Both the position numbers and the translations under genes were made by a program. From positions 1 through 33,950 of the forward strand of contig CAWVKK010000010.1 of NCBI GenBank assembly GCA_963929865.1: 33,950 nucleotides of DNA, read 5' to 3'. Shown piece after piece: positions 7,622 to 14,736 of the stretch. The stretch is from JAGZHZ01 sp963929865 (GTDB lineage Bacteria > Bacillota > Clostridia > Lachnospirales > Lachnospiraceae). Under the pieces are notes generated by a model. The model saw only the letters and a list, made by a program, of their open reading frames with translations. It was not told the DNA's origin and ran no database searches. Every line of letters begins with the position of its first letter. Position 1 is the stretch's first letter.

Positions 7622-8509
7622 ATGAATACAGTCCAATTAGAATGTTTTGTCGCGGTGGCGGAGCACTTGAATTTTTCCCGCGCCTCAGAATCCTTAAAAA
7701 TTTCTCAGCCTTCCGTCAGCCACCAGATCCAGGTGCTCGAAGAAGAGCTTGGCGTTAAGCTTTTCAGCCGGACGAGCAAAAGCGTTTCCCTCACGCCGGA
7801 GGGAATCCAGTTTCTCCCAGACGCAGAATTGATTTTAAAAACTGCCTGTTCCGCAAAAGAGCGTCTTGGCAGACCGGAATCGTTTCTGCCCTTTGACGTA
7901 GGCTGTCACAATTACATGGAACTGAGGCTTTTCCCTCCGCTCTTTGAAAAGCTTGCCGCAGATTTCCCTCACCTGCGCCCCTGTATCCGGGTTATCCCGT
8001 ATCCGTCCATCTTTGAGCTGATCGCAAACAGAAAGATCCGCGCCGCCTTTCAGATAAAAAAAGAAGGAAAGCAGTCTTCCCTTTCCTTCAAGGAGCTGTG
8101 CCGGGCGCAGATATCCTGTGTCTGCGCGCCGGATCATCCTCTGGCCCGCCATGAGATTCTGACGCAGGATATGCTCTCCGGGAATCTCATCAGCTGTTCT
8201 CCCAGGCAGATTCCTGCTGCGCTTTTTGGCGCCCAGAGCAAAATTGTCTCGAAGCTTACCCCCGAGCAGCAGTATTATGCGGAAAACATTGAGAGCGCCC
8301 TCACGCTGGTGAAAGCGCATCTTGGATACACGCTCTGCCCGGACATCCCGCAGACCCGCGATCCCGACCTTTGCTACATTCCTGTCCTTGGATTCGCGCA
8401 GCTTCCTTTTGGCGTTTACTGCCGCTGCGATGACAGGCAGCCGATTCTGACAAAGTTTCTGCGCCTTTGCAGAGAGCTAATCGGGCAGACCGATGAATCG
8501 CGCGCATAA
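7622..8509 (+). CDS. LysR family transcriptional regulator
   Basis: The 295-aa protein has the N-terminal winged HTH of LysR regulators (residues 1-60: LECFVAVAEHLNFSRASESLKISQPSVSHQIQVLEEELGVKLF, with TSKSVSLTPEG) and a C-terminal effector-binding domain that begins near LPFDVGCHNYMELRLFPPLFEKL. The start is ATG 7622, five bases after GGAGG; a TTG at 7610 lies within that ribosome site. It is divergent from the ABC exporter pair, the usual position of a LysR regulator and its target. The inducer is unknown. The gene ends at a strong terminator. Confidence 0.9.
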   Translation: MNTVQLECFVAVAEHLNFSRASESLKISQPSVSHQIQVLEEELGVKLFSRTSKSVSLTPEGIQFLPDAELILKTACSAKERLGRPESFLPFDVGCHNYMELRLFPPLFEKLAADFPHLRPCIRVIPYPSIFELIANRKIRAAFQIKKEGKQSSLSFKELCRAQISCVCAPDHPLARHEILTQDMLSGNLISCSPRQIPAALFGAQSKIVSKLTPEQQYYAENIESALTLVKAHLGYTLCPDIPQTRDPDLCYIPVLGFAQLPFGVYCRCDDRQPILTKFLRLCRELIGQTDESRA

Positions 8510-8510
8510 A

Positions 8511-8575
8511 AAAAGACTTTCCCGCAGCCTTCAGGAATCAAAAAATCCTAAAGACTGCGAAAAAGTCTTCTTTTT
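8511..8575. terminator. Bidirectional intrinsic terminator between lysR and nrdJ
   Basis: AAGACTTT (8513-8520) pairs with AAAGTCTT (8562-8569), CGCAG with CTGCG, and AGGA with TCCT inside the loop. The stem is followed by CTTTTT on the plus strand and by a run of seven T on the minus strand, so it can end both convergent genes. Confidence 0.85.
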
Positions 8576-8587
8576 CATGATTTTATA

Positions 8588-10867
8588 TCAGTGGCACTTG
8601 CTCCACCCGCAGCTTTTGCAGATGTTGCACCCCTCTTCAAACACAAGAGGCTCTCCGCATTCCGGGCAGTACATCTTGTCGGCGTTTTCCTCGCTGCTGA
8701 CCGCTCTGGGTTTTGGCGCCCTTTTTGTCTTTCCGCTCGCCCTTTCCTCCTGTCTTGCCAGCTCCTCCTGCATTTCGTTGTACATGTCCATCAGGGCGTT
8801 TCCCACCGCCATCGGGCAGCACGCTCCCTTGCTCGTGTCTTTTCTCGTCACTCTCCTTGCCGTGTAGGACGGACACGATCCGCTTGAGTTGAGCTGATCT
8901 ACGATCGTCTCAATGTCGATGCCCCCTCTGGCGCTGATTGAAATCATGCGGGAAAGTCCCACCATAAAATTGTTGCACCCGCCGGTGGAGCCTTTGCTCA
9001 GGTACGTCTCCAAAAGCGCGCCTGTGTGGGGGTCAAACAGCGCAATGCAGTGAAGACTTCCGCATCCCGTGATCAGCTTTCTCTTCTTTCCGATCACGTC
9101 GTCTGTCACAAGCAGAATCTCGCCCCGCTTCAGCCCCTCACCGGCTGAGAGCTTTTTCGACTCCTTTTTCGCGCTTGCGTTTAAAATGCCGATGCGCTTG
9201 CACCCGTCCCGGAAAATCGTAATTCCCTTCAGCCCTTTTTCATAGGCGTACAGGTAAAGCCCTTCCGTCTCTTCCACCGTAAAACCGTTCGGCACATTGA
9301 CCGTCGAGCTGATCGAGGCGTCAATATGCCGCTGCCATGCCGCCTGCATGTCGATTCTCTGGCGGTAGTCCAGCATCATCGCGGTCACAAAATAGTCCGG
9401 CAGCTCTGTATCGCTCTTAAGACCAAACTGTCTCATGTAGGTCTCCACAATCTTCGTGTAGACTTTATAGTAGACGTCTGTTCCGTGCAGAGACTCTGTC
9501 TTTCTCTCGTAGTAGTTGGCGTAGATCGGTTCGATTCCTCCTGAGATCCCCAGCATGGTAGAGAGGGTTCCGGTTGGGGCGATCGTCAGAAGCTGCGAAT
9601 TTCTCAGCCCATATTTGCGCACCAGCTCTTTTGTCCTCTCTGACGAGTTCATCCTAAAGTAAGGCGACGTCATAATCTCTTCGGCGCGGCAGGCAGGAAA
9701 GCTGCCTTTTTCCTTCGCCAGTCTGGCGGAAGCTGCGATTGCCGAATCCGCCATGGCAAATCCTATCTTGTCGCACATCTCTACGGCGTCTTCCTCCCCG
9801 TACGTCAGTCCAAGCTTGATCAGGCAGTCCGCAAGCCCCATGATGCCAAGACCGATCTGTCTCCACGTTTTCACGCTCTCTCGCTGCTCCGGCAGGGGAT
9901 GGAGCGCAATCCCCTCTTCTAAGACTTCGTTGAGCGCTCCGACTGCCGCCTCCACGCAGCGCTTAAAGCCTTCCATGTCAAACTGCGCCTCTTCGGTAAA
10001 AGGATCCGTCACAAACTCTGCCAGGTTGATGCTTCCAAGCAGACAGCTGCCGCCTGCCGGCAGCGGTTCCTCCGCGCACGGGTTGACGCCCGCATAGGAG
10101 AATTCTTTTGTGCTGCTCAGCAGATTCCACCCCTCGATCCTATCCCAGAACAGCGCGCCTGGTTCCGCATAGTCCCAGTTTGTCTCGGCAATCTTGCGGA
10201 ACAGCTCTCTGGCGCTGACGCTTTTCTCAATGACCTGTCCGGTTGCCTCTCTCGTGTAGTGAAGCAGATACTCCTCATTCTTTTTGACGGCTTCCATAAA
10301 ATCCTCATGGATTCTGACCGAAATATTGGCTTTTGTGACTTTTTCCAGGTCGGTCTTCAGATCGATAAATTCCTCCACGTCCGGATGCGAGCAGTCGATG
10401 GAAATCATCAGAGCGCCTCTGCGCCCGCTCTGTCCGATCAGGGCCGTCACAAGAGAATACAGCTCCATAAAAGAGACAGACCCGCTCGTCTCTTTTGCCG
10501 CATTGTTGATCTTTGCCCCTCTTGGGCTGAGCCTGGAGATATCCACGCCGCATCCGCCGCCGTAGCTGTAAGTGCGCGCCAGTTTTTTGGCGCAGTCAAA
10601 AATGCTTTCAATATTGTCATCCGGCGGATCGATCACATAGCAGTTGGAATATGTGACCTTTCTGCCTTCCTGATTTAGCCCTCGATTGGCGAGAATGCGC
10701 CCTCCAAACAGGAATTTCTTCTGCCGGATATACTGCGCGATCTCCTCGTTTTTTCCGCTGACGCGGTCTATCCACTCCTCGAAGGTTTCACTCTCATTGC
10801 AATATTTGTTTTTCCAGATATCCATTCCGAGCTGATTTTCTTCACCCAGCCACTCTTCTATTGTCAT
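8588..10867 (-). CDS. nrdJ: Class II (adenosylcobalamin-dependent) ribonucleotide reductase
   Basis: The enzyme reduces ribonucleotides to deoxyribonucleotides with a radical made from coenzyme B12, independent of oxygen. In the 759-aa product the active-site loop NPCAEE gives Asn262, Cys264 and Glu266; Cys76 (YSNCYVI) is a likely partner of the redox cysteine pair. GGSCLLGSINL, TIAPTGTLSTMLGISGGIEP and GFTVEETEGLYLYAYEKGLKG are typical class II blocks. Near the C-terminus a TSCPD-like region (STGGCNNFMVGLSRMIS) precedes a four-cysteine zinc ribbon (CPECGEPLVFEEGCNICKSCGWSKC). The start is ATG 10867 with AAGGGGAA upstream, because the ATG at 10939 would overlap the promoter. No B12 riboswitch is seen in the short leader. 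Confidence 0.93.
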   Translation of the reverse strand: MTIEEWLGEENQLGMDIWKNKYCNESETFEEWIDRVSGKNEEIAQYIRQKKFLFGGRILANRGLNQEGRKVTYSNCYVIDPPDDNIESIFDCAKKLARTYSYGGGCGVDISRLSPRGAKINNAAKETSGSVSFMELYSLVTALIGQSGRRGALMISIDCSHPDVEEFIDLKTDLEKVTKANISVRIHEDFMEAVKKNEEYLLHYTREATGQVIEKSVSARELFRKIAETNWDYAEPGALFWDRIEGWNLLSSTKEFSYAGVNPCAEEPLPAGGSCLLGSINLAEFVTDPFTEEAQFDMEGFKRCVEAAVGALNEVLEEGIALHPLPEQRESVKTWRQIGLGIMGLADCLIKLGLTYGEEDAVEMCDKIGFAMADSAIAASARLAKEKGSFPACRAEEIMTSPYFRMNSSERTKELVRKYGLRNSQLLTIAPTGTLSTMLGISGGIEPIYANYYERKTESLHGTDVYYKVYTKIVETYMRQFGLKSDTELPDYFVTAMMLDYRQRIDMQAAWQRHIDASISSTVNVPNGFTVEETEGLYLYAYEKGLKGITIFRDGCKRIGILNASAKKESKKLSAGEGLKRGEILLVTDDVIGKKRKLITGCGSLHCIALFDPHTGALLETYLSKGSTGGCNNFMVGLSRMISISARGGIDIETIVDQLNSSGSCPSYTARRVTRKDTSKGACCPMAVGNALMDMYNEMQEELARQEERASGKTKRAPKPRAVSSEENADKMYCPECGEPLVFEEGCNICKSCGWSKCH

Positions 10868-10910
10868 TTTAGGTTCCCCTTTTCCATTTTGATAACATCG
10901 TAACATTCCA

Positions 10911-10939
10911 ATATTATCACCTGGCATCGAAGAATTCAA
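10911..10939 (-). promoter_or_regulatory. nrdJ promoter
   Basis: Minus-strand TTGAAT (10934-10939), 17-bp spacer, TAATAT (10911-10916), leaving a leader of about 35 nt to the nrdJ ATG. No paired NrdR-box-like repeats are evident. Confidence 0.7.
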
Positions 10940-10985
10940 CCTCTATCTTCTTGTCAGACCGAAATCCGGCTAAAAAAATTTTGGG

Positions 10986-11014
10986 TTGCCCAATCTGGAA
11001 AAAGTTGTTATGAT
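10986..11014 (+). promoter_or_regulatory. TetR gene promoter
   Basis: TTGCCC (10986-10991), 17-bp spacer, TATGAT (11009-11014), about 65 bp before the TetR ATG. It is back to back with the nrdJ promoter. Confidence 0.65.
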
Positions 11015-11078
11015 AGGGAAGAAAACGCCGCTGTGATCCATATGCGGCAGAATCTATCGGGAAAAGAGTTGAAATATT

Positions 11079-11705
11079 ATGCCAAAAGCATCTGCAGAAC
11101 TCATTGCAAGGCGGAAAAAGGAGATTATTGACGCCTGTGAGAATATCTATAAGGTCAAAGGCTTTTACGGCGTCACGATTAAGGAAATCAGCACACGGAC
11201 CAACTTCACAAGACCGTCTATCTATAATTATTTCTCCACAAAGGATGAAATTCTGCTGGCTCTCTTAGTTCGCGAATATGAAAAGCTGACGCAGGACCTT
11301 AAGCTCATCCAGGTACAGGCGTCTTCTCTGACCAGGCAGAAGCTGTCGGAGTGCATCGCTCATGCTCTGGAGAAGCGGGCGATCCTTCTGCGGATTCAGA
11401 ATATGAATCTGTTTGAAATTGAAGAGAACAGCCGGATTGAACACCTGGCTGAGCTGAAAAAAGCGTACAGGCGGAATATGGCGACGATGATGGGCATCCT
11501 GCGCTCCTACAATCCATCCGTGTCGGATGCAGACTACGACTCCTGCTGTATGACATTCTCCGCATTTTTGTTCGGCGTCTACTCCTTTGCCTTCCACACG
11601 GAAAAACAGCTCAAGGCGATGGAGATCGCAGGATTCCCAGATCACAAGACTACGATTTATCAGATGGTTTATGATTGCCTGGTGCGCCTTTTGCCGGACA
11701 AATAG
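11079..11705 (+). CDS. TetR/AcrR family transcriptional regulator
   Basis: The 208-aa product has an N-terminal TetR-type HTH (residues 8-55: RRKKEIIDACENIYKVKGFYGVTIKEIS, then NFTRPSIYNYFSTKDEIL). The remainder is the helical ligand and dimerisation region and names no ligand. The start follows the weak ribosome site AAAGAGTTGAA. It is divergent from nrdJ and convergent with the MATE pump; either, or a distant gene, could be its target. A strong terminator follows. Confidence 0.9.
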   Translation: MPKASAELIARRKKEIIDACENIYKVKGFYGVTIKEISTRTNFTRPSIYNYFSTKDEILLALLVREYEKLTQDLKLIQVQASSLTRQKLSECIAHALEKRAILLRIQNMNLFEIEENSRIEHLAELKKAYRRNMATMMGILRSYNPSVSDADYDSCCMTFSAFLFGVYSFAFHTEKQLKAMEIAGFPDHKTTIYQMVYDCLVRLLPDK

Positions 11706-11739
11706 CCTCTGGCAGCCGCCTCGGACGTTTTTTGTATCT

Positions 11740-11763
11740 GCCGCCCGCAGGCGGCTTTTTTTT
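11740..11763 (+). terminator. Intrinsic terminator of the TetR gene
   Basis: GCCGCC (11740-11745), loop CGCA, GGCGGC (11750-11755), then eight T (11756-11763). Confidence 0.9.
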
Positions 11764-11778
11764 GCAGATTGTATCCTC

Positions 11779-13161
11779 TTATCCCTGATTCCGGTCAAGG
11801 CGTCCCAGCTTCTGCTGCTGACGCCACAGCAGCAGAAGCCCTCTCACGCACAGCTCCACGCTCATCGCAAACCAGGCTCCGTGAAGCCCCCACCGACCGA
11901 CCAGCAGCACAGACAAGCTCAGTCTGACGCCCCAGATGCTGATCAGGTTCAGGATGCTCGGCACAAGGGAATCCCCCGCGCCGCGCAGCGCGCCGGAAGC
12001 CACAATCGCCACGGCATACAAAGGCTCCGCAAAAAGCTCGATCCGCAGCGCCTCCGCCGCCAGGCGCTGCACCTGCGCATCCGGCGTCAGGATCCGGAAA
12101 ATCAGAGGGCAGATCCCATACATGAAAATGCCGGCTCCTGTCATCACAGCGCAGCCGATCAGGATTGAAAAATTTGAGAAGCTCCTTGCCAGGCTTTTCT
12201 TTCCCGCTCCAAGGCTCTGCCCTACCAGCACCGTCGAGGCGTCGGCAATTCCGTACCCCGGCATATAGCAGATGCTCTCCGCTGTGACGGCAAAAGAGTT
12301 CGCCGCAATGGCGAGCGTCCCGAGCGGGGCAATGATGCGGGTCGATGCAATCATCGCTCCGCAGACCGCGATGTGCTCAAATCCCATCGGCGCTCCAATC
12401 CGGATCATCCGGCGCACAATCGCGCCGTCATACGCACATTTCTCTTTTCGGTTGATTCTCAGAATCGGCGAGCGTATGCACGCCATATACAGCATTACCA
12501 GGCAGACGCACACAGCCGCCAGCGCTGTCCCGATTGCCGCTCCCAGCACTCCGAAGTGCCGGATAAACACATAGTTAAACACCATGTCAAGCCCGCACAT
12601 CGACGCGTTTAATATGGCGGGCGTCCGCATATTTCCGCTGCACTGCAGCATGGCCCCTGCCAGGCTGTTCATCTGAAGCGCCGGCAGAGAAAGACAGTAC
12701 ACAAAAAAATATCCGGATGCATTGTCCCAAAGCTCCTCTCCCGCTCCCAGCCATACCGGCAGACGCCCGCTCACCGCAATCCCTGCCGTCATCAGCGCCA
12801 GGGAAAAGCACAGCGCCGTGACAAGCCCATGCTTGAATATCGTCCTCGCTTTTTTTTCGTCTCCGGCCCCGATGCTCTGGGCTGCCTGCACAGAAAAGCC
12901 GACCGACGCTGCCGTGCACAGACCGCTCAGCAGCCATGTGCTTGTGGAGACGACTCCGATCGAAGCCGAGGCGTCCGCGCCCAGCTTTCCCACCATCGCC
13001 GCGTCAATATACTGCATCATGATCGACGTCAGCTGCGACAAAATGGCGGGAATGCTCAGCCTCCACACCATCGACCATTTCCATCTCTTTCCCGGCTCTT
13101 CCTCCTGCTGCAGCATATCCGCCAGCGCTTTTTTCTGATCTTTTTTTTCTGTTTTTTCCAT
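11779..13161 (-). CDS. MATE family multidrug/Na+ antiporter
   Basis: The 460-aa protein has about twelve hydrophobic helices after a charged N-terminus of some 30 residues. Typical MATE segments are WRLSIPAILSQLTSIMMQYIDAAMVGKLG, CSGNMRTPAILNASMCGLDMVFNYVFI and PGYGIADASTVLVGQSLGAGKK. Members export cationic drugs or metabolites in exchange for Na+ or H+; the substrate here is unknown. It has its own promoter about 100 bp upstream and a GC-rich leader. It converges on the TetR gene. Confidence 0.9.
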   Translation of the reverse strand: MEKTEKKDQKKALADMLQQEEEPGKRWKWSMVWRLSIPAILSQLTSIMMQYIDAAMVGKLGADASASIGVVSTSTWLLSGLCTAASVGFSVQAAQSIGAGDEKKARTIFKHGLVTALCFSLALMTAGIAVSGRLPVWLGAGEELWDNASGYFFVYCLSLPALQMNSLAGAMLQCSGNMRTPAILNASMCGLDMVFNYVFIRHFGVLGAAIGTALAAVCVCLVMLYMACIRSPILRINRKEKCAYDGAIVRRMIRIGAPMGFEHIAVCGAMIASTRIIAPLGTLAIAANSFAVTAESICYMPGYGIADASTVLVGQSLGAGKKSLARSFSNFSILIGCAVMTGAGIFMYGICPLIFRILTPDAQVQRLAAEALRIELFAEPLYAVAIVASGALRGAGDSLVPSILNLISIWGVRLSLSVLLVGRWGLHGAWFAMSVELCVRGLLLLWRQQQKLGRLDRNQG

Positions 13162-13259
13162 TGTCTCTTACCTTCTTAGGCGGAAGCCTCTGCGGCATTT
13201 CCGCTTTTTTCTTTTTGTCCTGGGAGGCGGCTCCTGCCGGAGCGCCCCGCCGCCTTTTC

Positions 13260-13288
13260 AGTATAGCGGAAACACAGAAAAATAGCAA
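13260..13288 (-). promoter_or_regulatory. MATE gene promoter and structured leader
   Basis: Minus-strand TTGCTA (13283-13288), 17-bp spacer, TATACT (13260-13265). The leader to 13162 contains two hairpins, GGCGGC...GCCGCC with GCTCC/GGAGC inside, and CGGAA...TTCCG near the ribosome site. Neither is followed by a T run, so attenuation by termination is not supported. Confidence 0.65.
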
Positions 13289-13376
13289 ATACTTCCCAGA
13301 AATATCTCTCCATCGTTTTTTCTTCTCTTCCTTTTGATGGCGCTCAAAGCTCCGCAAGCGAAAAAAATTCGAAAAA

Positions 13377-13403
13377 TGTCGAACTTTATCTATCACAGTC
13401 GAA
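13377..13403 (+). promoter_or_regulatory. Candidate tandem Spo0A (0A) boxes
   Basis: TGTCGAA (13377-13383) is an exact 0A box (TGNCGAA). AGTCGAA (13397-13403) matches six of seven positions and starts exactly 20 bp later, the same helix face. A third, weaker match ATTCGAA lies at 13367-13373. They precede a gene for a Spo0A DNA-binding domain. A weak promoter TTCCGG-N16-TATCTA (13413-13440) follows. Confidence 0.6.
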
Positions 13404-13481
13404 AATGATCAGTTCCGGTTCCTGTGCTCGTTTTTATCTATGCGGAAAAATGATACAGAGAGGAGTTTACAAAAGAGACCT

Positions 13482-13829
13482 ATGAAAGTAAAAGAAATCA
13501 TCAGGGCACTGGGGATTTTGCCAAATGTAAAAGGAGCTTACTATATCATCGAGGCGGTAGAGCTGATTCAGAAAAATATCCGGGAGCCTATCCTGGTCAC
13601 AAAGGATATCTATCCGGCAGTCGCGCTGAAATATCACACCTCCACCGGGTGTGTGGAGCGCGTCATCCGGAACACGATCGCCAGCGCCTGGATCGCCAAC
13701 CGTGCTGAGATGGAAGCCATCGCCGGATATCCTCTGCGGCTTCGCCCTACAAACAAAGAATTTTTATTCATGATCGCCGATTATTCCGGTGAGCTGCCGG
13801 GTGAACTTGTCTTAAACTCTATCATATGA
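13482..13829 (+). CDS. Stand-alone Spo0A C-terminal DNA-binding domain protein
   Basis: The 115-aa product aligns over its whole length with the effector domain of Spo0A, the sporulation master regulator: IIRALGILPNVKGAYYIIEAVELIQKNI, then the recognition region STGCVERVIRNTIASAW and the ending PTNKEFLFMIADY. The Glu, Arg and Arg of the recognition helix (VERVIR) that contact the 0A box in Spo0A are kept. No receiver domain precedes it, so phosphorylation cannot control it in the usual way. I chose ATG 13482, which follows AAGAGA; the upstream in-frame ATG at 13440 has no ribosome site and lies at the candidate -10. It may compete with or modify Spo0A. Confidence 0.88.
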   Translation: MKVKEIIRALGILPNVKGAYYIIEAVELIQKNIREPILVTKDIYPAVALKYHTSTGCVERVIRNTIASAWIANRAEMEAIAGYPLRLRPTNKEFLFMIADYSGELPGELVLNSII

Positions 13830-13941
13830 AGAGCAGGGGCAAGCGTCATTGGGCGCTGGCGGTATACTTTTGATGCGTATGGAGAAGAAAACCGGTCAGC
13901 CGTTGGGGTGATGCACAGACATGGCAGTGCGCAGCGGGACG

Positions 13942-14700
13942 TCAGCCGCCAAATTCCGCCTCCATCCGGTATAACTTTTCTTGTTCTTCTCCGATTTTCC
14001 CGGAGAGCTGTTCCACGACGTCCTCCAGCTCTTCCAGATATACGGTCATTTTCTGTTCGACCGCTTCTTTTTTTGTCTCCCACGGCTGCCCCTGCGCCGT
14101 AAATGACTGCAGCTTCGAAAGCACCTCCTGTTCCAGCGATTCCACGGCTTCCTCCTCCCACTCGCAGAAGAAATAATTGATCTCATAAAAATGGCTTTTT
14201 CTCATATACTCCTGCACTGCCGCGTCCTGCAGGTAAAGCTGCTCAAACAGCGCCTCGATCTGGGCTCCGCTCTCCCCTCTCTCCAAAATCGACAGCAGCA
14301 AGGACGTGCTGTCCTGGTAGCCGACTAGATACGAGGCGCGCAGATCTGCGTGCATCTGGTATTCCTCCGGGTTAATCCCGTAATCCATCAGCAGCTCGCG
14401 AAAGGACGGTTCCATCTCGTATGCTGAGTTTTGGCACTCCTCAATCCGCGCCTCAAACTGCCCGATCGTCTCCTCCATACACGCTTTCGCCTTCAGGAGA
14501 CTCTCTTCATCCCGCTTTTCCGCGTACTCTCCTGCCGCCATAAGGACCTGGTCGTACAGAGCGCTGTCCTCGTCCTGCGCCATGATAATCTCTTTAAAGT
14601 CTTCTATAATCTGCCCCTCTTCCCCCTGCGCCGTGCAGACAAGAGAAAGCGCGCACCAGCAAAGGGCAGTCCATCCGATTTGTGCCAGCTCTCTTTTCAT
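13942..14700 (-). CDS. Predicted secreted helical protein downstream of the kinase-NACHT gene
   Basis: I do not recognise a family. The 252-aa product has a Sec-type signal peptide (basic MKRE, hydrophobic to about residue 23, likely cleavage near TAQG-EEG); Cys22 is not in a convincing lipobox. The mature part is acidic, glutamate-rich and predicted mostly helical, with heptad-like stretches at about 60-100 and 190-245 (VYLEELEDVVEQLSGKI). It starts after AAAGGAGAACAG, 36 bp downstream of the kinase-NACHT gene, so both are probably on one transcript. Its character resembles the exported C-terminal region of that protein, which suggests contact on the outer face of the membrane; this is inference. 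Confidence 0.72.
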   Translation of the reverse strand: MKRELAQIGWTALCWCALSLVCTAQGEEGQIIEDFKEIIMAQDEDSALYDQVLMAAGEYAEKRDEESLLKAKACMEETIGQFEARIEECQNSAYEMEPSFRELLMDYGINPEEYQMHADLRASYLVGYQDSTSLLLSILERGESGAQIEALFEQLYLQDAAVQEYMRKSHFYEINYFFCEWEEEAVESLEQEVLSKLQSFTAQGQPWETKKEAVEQKMTVYLEELEDVVEQLSGKIGEEQEKLYRMEAEFGG

Positions 14701-14736
14701 CTGTTCTCCTTTCTTTTTTTGCGCGCTGCCGCCCTC

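Noticed and set aside
10868..11078. Cobalamin riboswitch before the B12-dependent nrdJ
   Set aside because: The promoter leaves a leader of only about 35 nt, far too short.
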